Part shown: in pieces, positions 53,601-59,469 of the stretch
Position numbering within the stretch: the stretch's first letter is position 1
Layout: every line of letters starts with the position of its first letter
Assembly: GCA_013407085.1 (NCBI GenBank)
Contig: JACCGJ010008551.1
Location: 1 to 64,000, forward strand
Direction of reading: 5' to 3'
DNA: 64,000 bases
From: Atriophallophorus winterbourni
Lineage: Eukaryota > Platyhelminthes > Trematoda > Plagiorchiida > Microphallidae
Position numbers and translations under genes: made by a program
The notes under the pieces: generated by a model
Told to the model about the DNA's origin: nothing
Database searches by the model: none
Seen by the model: the letters and a program-made list of their open reading frames with translations, nothing else

Positions 53601-56600
53601 GTTTTGTATCACAGCCTAACGGAATACCGGGCGACAATATACATGTATGTATGGATGAAATCACAAGCCTGATCCAGGAAATGTGCCGCACAGTCATAGA
53701 CTGCAGTGTGCTAAGATACTGTCAGGTTGCCCAGGCCTAGACAGATATGAGGAAGGAAAATAACAGTAGCAGTGAGACTCCAGCAGCTCAGTACCGGTCG
53801 CCAATAAATTAAGCACAGTGTTAGCTGCTCAGCACAGAATGCTCCCCGATTGAACATTCGTGAATGGAAAATGTGGGTGACTGTAAATCTGCATAATTTT
53901 GCACAAAATTGAAAATCAATGTGGAAAACTGGTACACTTTTCGAAAACCAGAGACGTTTTGGATGACAGGCGAGAAGATGTGATGTGAAACCACAAGCCT
54001 GATCCAGGCAAAGTACCCCACATGGAGATCCCCCTCGACAGGACTCTGGACACAAATTGATCACATTGCGATCAGTTATCGATGGCGTTCCAGTGTGCAA
54101 GACTGCAGATCATATTGGTCGACCTGCCTATCATCAGACCACGCGTTAGTCTGTGCAAACTTAACTATGCGTTTCAGCGGATCGCGTAAGAAAAATATCA
54201 CGAGGCTGGATACGCTTAAACTATCAGATAGAGCAGTGGCAGAGAACTATCTAACGGCCCTATCTAATGCACTTGGACCCCATCCTGATAATATTGAGGA
54301 GAATTGGGCTCAAATCCAAAGCGCAATGTATCATGCTGGCCTGGAAAGCTGTGGAACATCCAAGCGAACAGATTCCAACTGGATATCTGCTGCTACAGCC
54401 AAATTAATTGACCAACAGCGTTCCTTACCTCCGGGGAAAGATATGATGAACAGCGCAGGAAAATTCGCCACCAGTTGAAGACCAGCCTCAAAACGGACCG
54501 AGAATCATGGTGGGAAGAGCGGGCAAGCGAGATGGAAGCAGCCCAATCAGTTGGCAACACCCGCAAAATGTTCCAGCTTATACGCTCCACGGGACCCCGA
54601 ATGCCTAGCGTGAGCGAACTCATCACGGATGCAGATGGGTCGTTGATTACCAACAGAGAAAGGCGAATGGACCGCTGGAGGGAACATTTCGCTAGCCAAT
54701 TCAATCAACCGCGACCACCCTCTGTTGCTCAGCCCAGTCTCTCCACCACTCAGTGGCCGGCCCCATAGGGACCACCTACAGAGGCAGAAATTCGCTCACA
54801 CATAATGAAGCTTAGACGACGCAAGGCCCCTGGTTTAGACGAGCTACCAGCCGAACTATTCGTTGAAGGTGTCGACGTTTTGTGCAGTGAGCTGTCAGTG
54901 CTCTTCGGAAAGATCTGGAACGAGGAAACCATACCCAGCGCGTGGGGACCGTCAGCCATCGTCCCAGTATTCAAGAAAGGGTCGAGGAAAGAGTGCAGGA
55001 TGTCCGATCTCCCCATTCCTATTTAACTTTGCGATTGACGATGTCATGCAGGCAGCAACAGCCCAGGTACCGAATTGTGGGATCGACCTGCTCCCCGGTC
55101 GACGAGTTATGGATCTGGACTATGCTGACGACATTGCCTCCTCGGAGAGGATGCTTGCGCCATACAAAGCGCTTTGGATCTACTCGTTGATCAGTTGTCG
55201 CTGTATGGATTACATTTCTCTCCGTCAAAATGCAAAGTGTTCCTACATGATTGGACAGACCCAACACTTGATTTGACGATCGAAAACCATAAACTGGAAG
55301 TGACTGACAGATTCACCTACCTAGGGAGCTGCATCACCACTGGGGGCGATATCGAAGCTGAAATCACAGCACGGATTGCAAGAGCACGCCATGCTTTCGC
55401 GGGGCTACGGTATCTGTGGCGCCGACGCGATGTTGGATTACGCTTGAAGGGCAGAGTGTACCAGGCCACCGTACGAGCAGTTCTACTGTATGGCTGCGAG
55501 ACGTGGACGCTGCGACAAGCCGATAGTCAACGATTATCGACGTTTGATCATCGCTGCCTGCGGAGTATAGCTCGTTTAAGCTGGCAACAGAAAGTCAAAA
55601 ATGATGACGTCAGGAGGGCAGTCCTCGGCGATCGCTCTGTGCCACTCTCCGATCATATATCCATGTGCCAGCTGAGATGGCTGGGGCACGTTCTCCGTAT
55701 GGATGAGCGACGCCTTCCTCGCCTAGCTCTTTTTGCTCTCGCTGGACCTGATTGGAAACGTCGCCGTGGCGGACAAAGGAATACCTGGCGGAAGACCCTC
55801 AAGCGTCTAACAGCCCCACTAGCCATCGTGGGAACATCGCGCTTACCCGGGTGGGGTCCAAAGGACCGTGAAGATATGTGGCTGATAACACTCAGTGTGA
55901 TGGCAACAGAAAGGAACCAGTGGCGAGAATCCTGCCGTGCTTGTGTTCCCGTTTATCAATGACCCTCCCCATCCCTTATTCCAAAAAAGACAAAAAATCC
56001 CCCCCCTCTTTTTTTTCTTTCATCATGTACCTTCTTCATGGTATACTTGTTGGCACATCGTCTGTAAAGACTTGTGTGATAATAATAATAATATACCGCA
56101 CAGTCAGAGACTGGTTCCAAAGGTTGTCATAGCCGGGGGTGGCAGCGGGGATAAGCTGCCACTGTTTATAAAATGCTCCATTATGGTGCGCGTCTCAAAT
56201 AGCCTCCGACAACTAAGTCCAGCTTCTGGCCTGTATGAGTGGCTCCCCGAGCCCGGCGGAACTGCATCTACCAACAGGAGAACGGGCGAGAGTGAGTGAC
56301 TTCCGCCTGAAAACCAGTTTCTTTCGGGCAGATGGAGCTCGTTAACCTGGGAGGGCATTTCATATAAGGGAAGGAAAAGCCTGATTTTACTTCCCCTGCC
56401 TTGCTGGATACCCCGTCACGGGAAAGGCTTCGGGAGAAAACGTTGAGGAAAAACCTGGAACAGAGTCTGGTAGACGGTTAGTTAGTGCACATCACCTCTT
56501 TCTGGCAACTCCCTGCTGCCTTGCAGGTCGCACTTGGTTGTGCAAAGGCTCGAGAACAAACGCCGAGTGGTGACGGGGACGCCGCTTTGTACACAAATTC

Positions 56601-59363
56601 CCAGGAATCTTCATTCAAGCCGACTCATCCTCCAGGAGATATATGTATGTATGAAAGAACAAGCCTGATCCAGGCAAAGTGCCGCACAGTCATAGACTGC
56701 ACATGGGCTAAGATACTGTCAGGTTGCCCAGGCCTAGCCAGATATGAGAAAGAAAAAACAGGAAATGGTAATGAGACTCCAGCGTCTTTCAGCATGCAGC
56801 ACACTACCTCTGGCCAATCAATTTAGCACGGTGTTCGCTGCACAGCACAAAGTATTGCACGATTGCACATCCGTGCAACATTGCACATCCGAGATAGTCG
56901 CACACAAGACAAGACAGTCAGAGACTGCACGTGGGCTGAGATGTGCAGTCTACGATTGTAGGGCACTTTATCTCGCGAGACTTGTGGTTTCATAAGTAAA
57001 AATATATACATCATCTAAACAAGGAGCGCTTGTATGCCACTGTTGGATAAGGCTGGTACGACCAACCTGTTCGAAGCATGTGTCCAAACACATTCCTCCA
57101 CTGTTTCAAGCGCATGCGGATCCTGATCTTACTGTCTCTAACTGATGAGTGCAAACAGCACGAAACCGGTCGTGGGGTGTGTGACGGAAAAGCATGCAAA
57201 TGAATATAAATCATGTATTAAAAGTATTTAAGCACGCAATGTTAAAAAAGCTTTAGGTTCGTATATGCCGAGCTTCAAAAAATTCAGGTCAGTCGCTTAT
57301 TACACTTGAAGATGGCAATGTTTAAACGTTGAGGGAGTAATAAAACGATGGAAAAAGACCAGCAGTAGGCCATTTTGCGTACCCGCCCCAACGTAAGCAG
57401 CAAGTAAGGCGATTTACGGGGGGCGACGGCTGATGCACAATGAACTTATATTTAGCTGTCATTGTCAGGGTTGTATGTGGGCTGGGATACTGCCCAGCAA
57501 TAAACTATAATTCATTTATGTGAAAAGAATGAGAAAGCAGAACCTTACGCAGTTTCGTCCTCGGTCTGCGCTACGACCTTTCGCTAATCTGTCCCATTAT
57601 ACTGTGTTCGGTATAATGGAAAGTCAAAAACCCACTGTCATGATCTCAAGCTTAAAAACGTAAGACCATGCCACTGCGTTTTGGGCAGGCATCGAGTTTC
57701 AAACCTACGGAACGCGTTGCCGCATGAGGCATCTGCGAAGGATTCGGAGTCAGTTTGAGCAGCTTGTAGACAATGCATTGTCACCAATGTGCAATCAAGC
57801 AGAACTTTTGTGCTGTGGGGTTAAAACCATGCTAAACTGATTTGTCACCGGTAGTGAGCTGCATGCTAAAACACGCTGGAGTCTTACTGCTAATGTTATT
57901 TTCCTTTCCCATATCTGTCTTCGCTTGGGCAACCTGACAGTATCTTAGTCCACATGCAGTCTATGACTGTGCGGCACAGCCTGAATCAGACAAGTGTTTT
58001 CATACATACATTGTCAATCAACAAGATGGACCACAATGTACAAGATATCTTCTTAACCCTAGCTTGACCCTCACTCATCCAATCAAAACTGTAGAAAGGC
58101 TAATGAAATTATTACTACCAATACATGGCAAGTGTGCTTTTTTCTTTTAAATGTTGCTTACCCTTACGTTTCGGATTTATTGAAAAGTGGCACAGGTATG
58201 GTATGAAAGCGCAAGCCTGATCCAGGCAAAGTGACGCACAGTCAGAGACTACACCTGGGCGATATTATTGTCAGGTTTCCCAGACCTAGTGGCATAGGAC
58301 CGGTCGACAAAAGGGCAGTGGTGAGACAGCGCCATTGAAAGCAACAGCTGACAGTTCAAGGAATAAGAGGAAATTTGTAAAATATAATGCGTGGCCCACA
58401 TGTAAGACCAATCCTTCAGAAGGAACTGCAGTTGCGTACTCACTGCACGACAAGAGAGTGCAGTGAACTGAAACAGGTGCAGTGTTATGTAGCTTTGGTA
58501 ATGAAATAATTGAGGAAAGAGGAATATTGAGCAAAAGTGAGCTACTTCCCACTCAATCCTAGCTAAGTACGATTTGACAAGGCAATAATTGTCCAAGAAT
58601 AAATGGGATTTACTGCGAAGTTTTCAAGTCCACAACAACTGCCAGAGTCAAACGCCTTATGTAGCCGCAGGAAAGCAAATGTTGGAGTATAAAAACCAAA
58701 TTCACTGAATTCACATAGAAATTCTACCTTCGGAATGTTTACTCAGAAACAATTGTGGTTATTGAGACGGAAGATACGTTGAGGCATACACTTGACATCT
58801 ACATACTGCAATTTCGTATCATATGGTATGAAAGCACAAGCCTGATCCAGGCAAAGTGCCGCACGGTCAGAGACTGCACATTGGCGATATTATGTATGTA
58901 TGCATGAAATCACAAGTCTGATCCAGGCAAAGTGCCGCACAGTAAGCGACTGCACATGGGCTAAGATACTGTCAGGTTGCCCAGGCCTAGACAGATATGT
59001 GGAGGGATATAGAACAAGAATTGGTAGCGAATTCAATTTGAAAACATGGTTGGACATTTGGGATTTAGATGATAGTCAGAATCATTGGAAACACTAAAAA
59101 TTTGTGATGGAAATAGATAAATCATGGCTTTTACTAAATATGCACAGTTATACTGAATCGATAAGCTTGAAATTTAAAGAGTATAGATGTCAAAATTGTG
59201 TGGTTTTTAGCTGGAAAACGCTTCCATCGATTTAAACTGCATACAAAATACGAAACACACCTTTCGCGGTAATACTTTTCTCATCTTGAGTGAGAACGTT
59301 CGCAACGAAGAGAAAAAGAATAATACAAGCGAGTATCCGACAGATAGGGGCGATAAGCGACAT
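38995..59363 (-). CDS. SEL1L: SEL1L/HRD3 orthologue (11 exons, complete gene)
   Basis: Adaptor of the HRD1 ubiquitin ligase complex in the ER membrane. In other animals it receives misfolded lumenal proteins and stabilises HRD1 for ER-associated degradation. The exons join with GT-AG sites in consistent phases to about 697 residues: signal peptide (1-26), acidic Ser/Glu linker (27-80), Sel1 repeats in groups from about 85 to 650, and a hydrophobic end (662-693). Landmarks nearly identical to vertebrate SEL1L are [59 protein letters not shown] and DIHLAKRYYDLAAE. The vertebrate fibronectin type II module is not seen, consistent with a product shorter than the roughly 790 residues of human SEL1L. 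Nine middle exons are secure, the first is probable and the last is tentative. Introns hold nested mobile elements. Confidence 0.92.
39118..39724. other. Putative SEL1L intron 10, distal part
   Basis: No protein frame recognised. At 39507-39555 (minus) CTGACGA and GCGAAACCGG resemble hammerhead core blocks but lack a sound helix II. Confidence 0.3.
39725..39950 (+). repeat. SINE-A copy, degenerate
   Basis: GTAACACCGTAACAAATTG, GAGCTGCATG, CCCAAGTGCAG and GGCTTCAGGCTTGTG keep the family order with many changes. Confidence 0.65.
40131..40262 (-). CDS. SEL1L: SEL1L exon 10
   Basis: 132 bp, phase 0 at both ends; acceptor TTTCACACAG, donor GTAAGC. It encodes residues 614-657: DIHLAKRYYDLAAESSMDAK, then PVQLALLKL and YMREF. 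This is the last Sel1 unit, next to the membrane anchor. It is the closest match to vertebrate SEL1L in the window (DIHLAKRFYDMAAE there). Confidence 0.95.
40263..40417. other. SEL1L intron 9, proximal part
   Basis: Intron sequence without recognised repeat; the intron runs to 42163. Confidence 0.5.
40418..40546 (+). mobile_element. LINE beta-2, 3' coding/UTR fragment
   Basis: GATATGACTCAAAATCGTGT, GGAGTGTTTGATTAATCTTG and TGGCTTGTTATGAT match 13535-13640. Orientation is opposite to the host gene. Confidence 0.65.
40547..40663 (+). mobile_element. LINE-beta 5' UTR fragment
   Basis: TTCCAAAGGTTGTCATATCC followed by GGGGGTGGCAGTGGGGATAA and TTATAAAATG is the same segment as 56112-56235. It begins at the same base in both places, so it probably marks the true 5' end of an RTE-like element. 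Confidence 0.6.
40664..40920 (+). repeat. SINE-A copy, full length
   Basis: The complete family order is present: CGGATGTGCAAT head, GCTAACACCGTGCTAAATTG, GGAGTCTCACTACCAT, TAGGCCTGGGCAACCTGACA, hairpin GCCTG-GAT-CAGGC, CTTGTG and an ATACATAC tail. A good reference copy. Confidence 0.9.
41020..41165 (+). mobile_element. RTE-like LINE, C-terminal coding scrap
   Basis: GGGTGGGGTCCAAAAGACCC matches the WGPKD codons of the beta ORF at 55850. Flanking codons are diverged. Confidence 0.45.
41214..41448 (+). repeat. SINE-B copy
   Basis: Starts TGTGTGTCATAATTTTTTAT, then GCATGCAGTGAAACTACAAA, AACAAGCTG and TGCTTGGCACTTTG. The hairpin GTCTG-GCTC-CAGAC, CTTGTG and an (ATG)n tail follow. The same element, inverted, is at 50478-50732. 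Confidence 0.85.
41449..41690 (-). mobile_element. LINE beta-2, 3' end
   Basis: The plus strand shows GTGCCTACACCTCGAAT, ATGCATTCAAGCAAGTGTTG and CATACAAGGTTAAGTTAACA, the reverse complement of 13550-13720. It lies in SEL1L intron 9 in the host orientation. Confidence 0.7.
41985..42090. repeat. Flank of family B hammerhead repeat
   Basis: ACACTTGAAAGCCACTGTTG with AGGGTTCGTACAACGAGCCA is the segment that also sits beside the 13.3 kb and 5.0 kb family B units. The ribozyme core itself is not present here. Confidence 0.45.
42164..42336 (-). CDS. SEL1L: SEL1L exon 9
   Basis: 173 bp; acceptor CACTCGATAG, donor GTAAGT. Residues 556-613: SRVKLGDCYYYGSGTERDF, AVQHYRLAQELGHNSQAMFN and [13 protein letters not shown]. 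Two Sel1 units with the usual A/G/Y spacing. The first two bases complete a glycine codon with exon 8. Confidence 0.96.
42710..43035 (-). mobile_element. LINE-alpha 3' coding fragment
   Basis: The plus strand at 42840-42980 follows the reverse complement of 50990-51120 (codons around SWEELALDRS). Strongly diverged. Lies in SEL1L intron 8. Confidence 0.5.
43036..43771. other. SEL1L intron 8, middle part
   Basis: No gene or clear repeat; an 88-codon minus frame at 43447-43713 is unrecognised. Confidence 0.35.
43772..43866 (-). repeat. SINE-A copy, short form
   Basis: A GGTATGGTATGAAAGCACAA tail and hairpin half, then TGGGCGACATTAGTGTCAGG and a sudden end. The same short form, with GGGCGATATTA in place of GGGCTAAGATA, recurs at 58193-58292 and 58826-58892. 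Confidence 0.8.
43868..44065 (-). mobile_element. LINE-alpha 3' coding fragment
   Basis: The reverse complement codes for NPTSWEELAFDRSIW, matching DPASWEELALDRSLW of the 51 kb copy. It directly adjoins the short SINE-A. Confidence 0.65.
44250..44324 (-). CDS. SEL1L: SEL1L exon 8
   Basis: 75 bp; acceptor CTGATTCCAG, donor GTTCGT. Residues 531-556: KITAVPREEFASRAFVQW then QRSAAQG. It equals the vertebrate segment ending LLHWNRAASQG. Both borders split a glycine codon after its first base. Confidence 0.93.
44568..45010 (-). mobile_element. LINE beta-2, 3' end with (ATG)n tail
   Basis: The minus strand runs from an LPAGGPSDQ coding remnant (about 44985) through GAGGTGTAGACACCTC to CTCTCC and an (ATG)n run at 44586-44568. 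It shows the natural 3' terminus of the family. Host orientation, SEL1L intron 7. Confidence 0.7.
45011..45572. other. SEL1L intron 7, middle part
   Basis: No recognised feature. Confidence 0.35.
45573..45755 (-). repeat. SINE-A copy
   Basis: A GTATGGTATGAAAGCACAAG tail side, CAGTCAGAGACTGTCAGGTT (internal deletion of the CACGTGGGCTAAGATA part) and CAATCAATTTAGCACGGTG. Confidence 0.85.
45893..46150 (-). repeat. SINE-A copy, full length
   Basis: All blocks from ATGTATGAAAGCACTAGCCT through CAATCAATTTAGCACGGCGT to TTGCACATCCGTGCATATAC. Confidence 0.88.
46256..46421 (-). CDS. SEL1L: SEL1L exon 7
   Basis: 166 bp; acceptor TCCCTTCAG, donor GTGGGT. Residues 476-531: [36 protein letters not shown] and AYMLEE. 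LFKNV.ERGRW and AQSN.A are signature strings of SEL1L. It ends one base into a glycine codon. Confidence 0.97.
46503..46651 (-). CDS. SEL1L: SEL1L exon 6
   Basis: 149 bp; acceptor TTTTCGCAG, donor GTTTGT. Residues 426-475: NYGMKVNYKLALKFLELASN, QGNTMALFYLGEMHATGSG and VLRSCFTAAE. Sel1 units matching vertebrate HASGTGVMRSCHTAVE. Introns on both sides are tiny (78 and 81 bp). Confidence 0.97.
46730..46961 (-). CDS. SEL1L: SEL1L exon 5
   Basis: 232 bp; acceptor TTTCTACAG, donor GTAAGT. Residues 349-426: ALHYLNESTQQENPIGQTAL, ALVYLHGKAGI, SIAVDLLVKAADAGWVDAQL and TLGRIFLG. Two full Sel1 units. Ends one base into a glycine codon. Confidence 0.96.
46962..47689. other. SEL1L intron 4, proximal part
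   Basis: No recognised gene or repeat. Confidence 0.4.
47690..47812 (-). repeat. SINE-A copy, partial
   Basis: Tail GGTACGGTATGAAAGTACAA through GTCAGGTTGCCCAGGCCTAG and ATATGAGGG; the head half is absent. Confidence 0.85.
48165..48615 (-). mobile_element. LINE beta-2, 3' coding end plus UTR
   Basis: The minus strand codes for AARLPGWCPRDQISQWLVTL (about 48600-48540), stops, then carries the common UTR (GAGGTGTAGGCACCTC at about 48320). Host orientation. It ends about 95 bp from exon 4. Confidence 0.75.
48709..49149 (-). CDS. SEL1L: SEL1L exon 4
   Basis: 441 bp, phase 0 at both ends; acceptor ATCCTTCAG, donor GTAAGT. Residues 202-348: [75 protein letters not shown] and MASEAGSALAKAFLGE. 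A Gly/Ser-rich insert (GDGSGSADSSTGG) sits before the YYQF repeat. Corresponds to the vertebrate [20 protein letters not shown] block. Confidence 0.97.
50148..50322 (+). repeat. SINE-A copy nested in LINE-alpha
   Basis: GTGAGCTGCATGCTGAAACA, TTAGGCCTGGGCAACC and a damaged hairpin (CCTCGTCAGGCTTGTTC). It replaces LINE codons normally read as RAAVILSRLNS at 24240. Confidence 0.8.
50478..50732 (-). repeat. SINE-B copy with 13-bp target-site duplication
   Basis: Flanked by ACGGAAGCTGAAT at 50465-50477 and 50733-50745. The duplicated bases are LINE-alpha coding sequence, so the SINE landed in the LINE. Minus-strand 5' start AGTATGTGTCATAATTTT, 3' hairpin GTCTG-GCTC-CAGAC, and a CATCAT-type tail next to the first duplicate. 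Confidence 0.92.
51418..51694 (-). CDS. SEL1L: SEL1L exon 3
   Basis: 277 bp; acceptor CTTGGTTTTAG, donor GTAAGT. Residues 109-201: AFQFLHEAAKRGHLKAREW, GNPRGQFGLGLMYSSGLWVN, HALVYYTFSALGGDELASMA and L. A second AG ten bases downstream would break phase with exon 2, so the first AG is preferred. First Sel1 group of the protein. Confidence 0.95.
51735..51920 (+). repeat. SINE-B copy, 5'-truncated
   Basis: ATCGCATGCAGCTAAATTAC, ACAAGCTGCTTC, TTGCTTGGCACTTTGTCTGG, GTCTTATGCTTC and (ATG)n. In SEL1L intron 2. Confidence 0.8.
52085..52440 (-). mobile_element. LINE beta-2, 3' end
   Basis: GAGGTGCTTACACCTCGAA, CATGCATTCAATTAAGTTTC and CATACAAGGTTAAGCAAGCA (plus strand) match the reverse complement of 13550-13720. 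Host orientation, SEL1L intron 2. Confidence 0.7.
52490..52740 (+). repeat. SINE-A copy, near full length
   Basis: GCGGCTAACACCGTGCTAAA head, TAGGCCTGGGCAACCTGACA, hairpin GCCTG-GAG-CAGGC, CTTGTG and a (CATA)n tail 52719-52737. Confidence 0.9.
52846..53068 (-). CDS. SEL1L: SEL1L exon 2
   Basis: 223 bp; acceptor CACAACACAG, donor GTAAAT. Residues 35-109: an acidic, Ser/Pro-rich linker (PTEENSPQSP, ETDSSPIEDDSTSTVAAEQE) followed by PIAQRLYDAGMQILNDSDS, the L-Y-x-x-G helix that opens the SEL1L repeat region. Begins two bases into a codon completed by exon 1. Confidence 0.93.
53069..53639. other. SEL1L intron 1, proximal part
   Basis: AT-rich, no recognised repeat. Intron 1 extends to 59260 and holds the next mobile elements. 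Confidence 0.4.
53640..53860 (-). repeat. SINE-A copy
   Basis: An ATGTATGTATGGATGAAATC tail side, CACAAGCCTGATCCAGGAAA, GTCAGGTTGCCCAGGCCTAG and a diverged head. Confidence 0.85.
53980..54020 (-). repeat. SINE-A 3' fragment
   Basis: CACAAGCCTGATCCAGGCAA only. It abuts the 5' border of LINE-beta. Confidence 0.7.
54036..56098 (+). mobile_element. LINE-beta (RTE-like), truncated and internally deleted
   Basis: Starts at the end of the endonuclease (TQIDHIAISYRWRSSVQDCR, SSDHALVCANL). The linker codes for MFQLIRSTGPRMPSVSELI. RT entry RRRKAPGLDELPAELFVEG and IPSAWGPSAIVPVFKKGS (to about 55000) is followed at once by SPFLFNFAIDDVMQ (55015), so a block of RT motifs is deleted. The catalytic DYADDIAS (55121-55132) is intact. 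The C-terminal frame 55174-55962 is open: YGLHFSPSKCKVFLHDW, FTYLGSCITTGGDIEAEI, AVLLYGCETWTLR and ARLSW..., ending RLPGWGPKDREDMWLITLSV. A short 3' UTR ends in a hairpin and (TAA)n at 56080-56093. In SEL1L intron 1, opposite strand. Confidence 0.9.
55174..55962 (+). pseudogene. LINE-beta ORF, C-terminal 262 codons
   Basis: Longest undamaged piece of the beta ORF. It covers the region after the RT active site: the thumb-like YLGS segment, the YGCETW motif, the QLRWLGHVLRMDERRLPRLA block and the tail ending VPVYQ. It has no stop over 262 codons, which suggests the copy is not very old despite its deletion. Confidence 0.85.
56113..56639 (+). mobile_element. LINE-beta 5' UTR of a second copy
   Basis: Begins TTCCAAAGGTTGTCATAGCC then GGGGGTGGCAGCGGGGATAA, the same start as 40547. 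About 525 bp, GC-rich, no long frame; cut by a SINE-A at 56640. A 13-base SINE-A scrap (CAGTCAGAGACTG) lies between it and the 3' end of the preceding copy. Confidence 0.6.
56640..56890 (-). repeat. SINE-A copy, full length
   Basis: An ATGTATGTATGAAAGAACAA tail side, all middle blocks, CAATCAATTTAGCACGGTG and TTGCACGATTGCACATCCG. Confidence 0.9.
56895..56998. repeat. Inverted SINE-A scraps
   Basis: CAGTCAGAGACTGCACGTGG (minus-type) is followed by a plus-type end GGGCACTTTATC...GACTTGTG. Two short pieces in opposite orientation. Confidence 0.5.
57011..57230 (+). repeat. Family B hammerhead repeat unit
   Basis: Single unit with the flank GTATGCCACTGTTGGATAAG, CGCATGCGGATCCTGATC, the ribozyme core and AGCATGCAAATG. 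The order is the reverse complement of the 5.2-5.5 kb units. Confidence 0.75.
57136..57178 (+). ncRNA. Hammerhead ribozyme motif, family B, intact core
   Basis: Core CTGATGA (57142-57148), helix II GTGC-AAACA-GCAC (57149-57161), GAAAC (57162-57166) and the self-complementary ACCGGU of helix III, with the expected cleavage after GUC at 57171. Helix I pairs only partly (about five pairs with wobbles and one mismatch next to the core). All invariant core bases are present. Located in SEL1L intron 1 on the strand opposite to the gene. Confidence 0.8.
57231..57769. other. SEL1L intron 1, no recognised feature
   Basis: A segment similar to the middle of SINE-A is hinted at near 57470-57500 (GGGCTGGGATACTG) but not enough to call. 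Confidence 0.3.
57770..58012 (+). repeat. SINE-A copy, near full length
   Basis: ACCGGTAGTGAGCTGCATGC, GGGCAACCTGACAGTATCTT, a partly lost hairpin and a CATACATACA tail. Confidence 0.85.
58193..58292 (-). repeat. SINE-A copy, short form
   Basis: GGTATGGTATGAAAGCGCAA, CACAGTCAGAGACTACACCT, GGGCGATATTATTGTCAGG. Same short subfamily as 43772-43866. Confidence 0.82.
58293..58825. other. SEL1L intron 1, no recognised feature
   Basis: A 115-codon minus frame (58249-58596) overlaps the SINE end and has no domain. Confidence 0.3.
58826..58892 (-). repeat. SINE-A short form, cut by a second SINE-A
   Basis: ATATGGTATGAAAGCACAAG to CACATTGGCGATATTA, then broken by the tail of the next copy. Confidence 0.85.
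58893..59012 (-). repeat. SINE-A copy adjoining the previous one
   Basis: TGTATGTATGCATGAAATCA, CAAGTCTGATCCAGGCAAAG, GTCAGGTTGCCCAGGCCTAG, ending near ATATGTGGAGGG. Confidence 0.85.
59261..59363 (-). CDS. SEL1L: SEL1L exon 1: start codon and signal peptide
   Basis: 103 bp; ATG at 59363-59361, donor GTGTGT after 59261. Residues 1-34: MSLIAPICRILACIILFLFV, then ANVLTQDEKSITAK. A short positive n-region, a 12-14 residue hydrophobic core and a likely cleavage around ANVLT give a secretory signal. It ends one base into a codon, as exon 2 requires (joined codon GAT). No other start exon in phase was noticed upstream of exon 2. Confidence 0.82.
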
Positions 59364-59469
59364 GCCCAATCTAATTATTTATATTTCGCGGGCTAACTTA
59401 CGCACACGCTTCCAAGGTCTTCAGCTCAGTTCAGCATCAGTTATAGTAGTTCAGTTCAGTTTCGCACAG
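59364..59469 (-). promoter_or_regulatory. Immediate upstream region of SEL1L
   Basis: About 100 bp between the start codon and repeat C. It contains several CAGTTCAG-type repeats on the plus strand at 59425-59460. No TATA box or other defined element could be assigned. Promoter role inferred from position only. Confidence 0.3.

Noticed and set aside
1108..59012. SINE-A as a tRNA-derived SINE
   Set aside because: I looked for A and B box promoter motifs in the head of several full copies and did not find a convincing pair; the class is left open.
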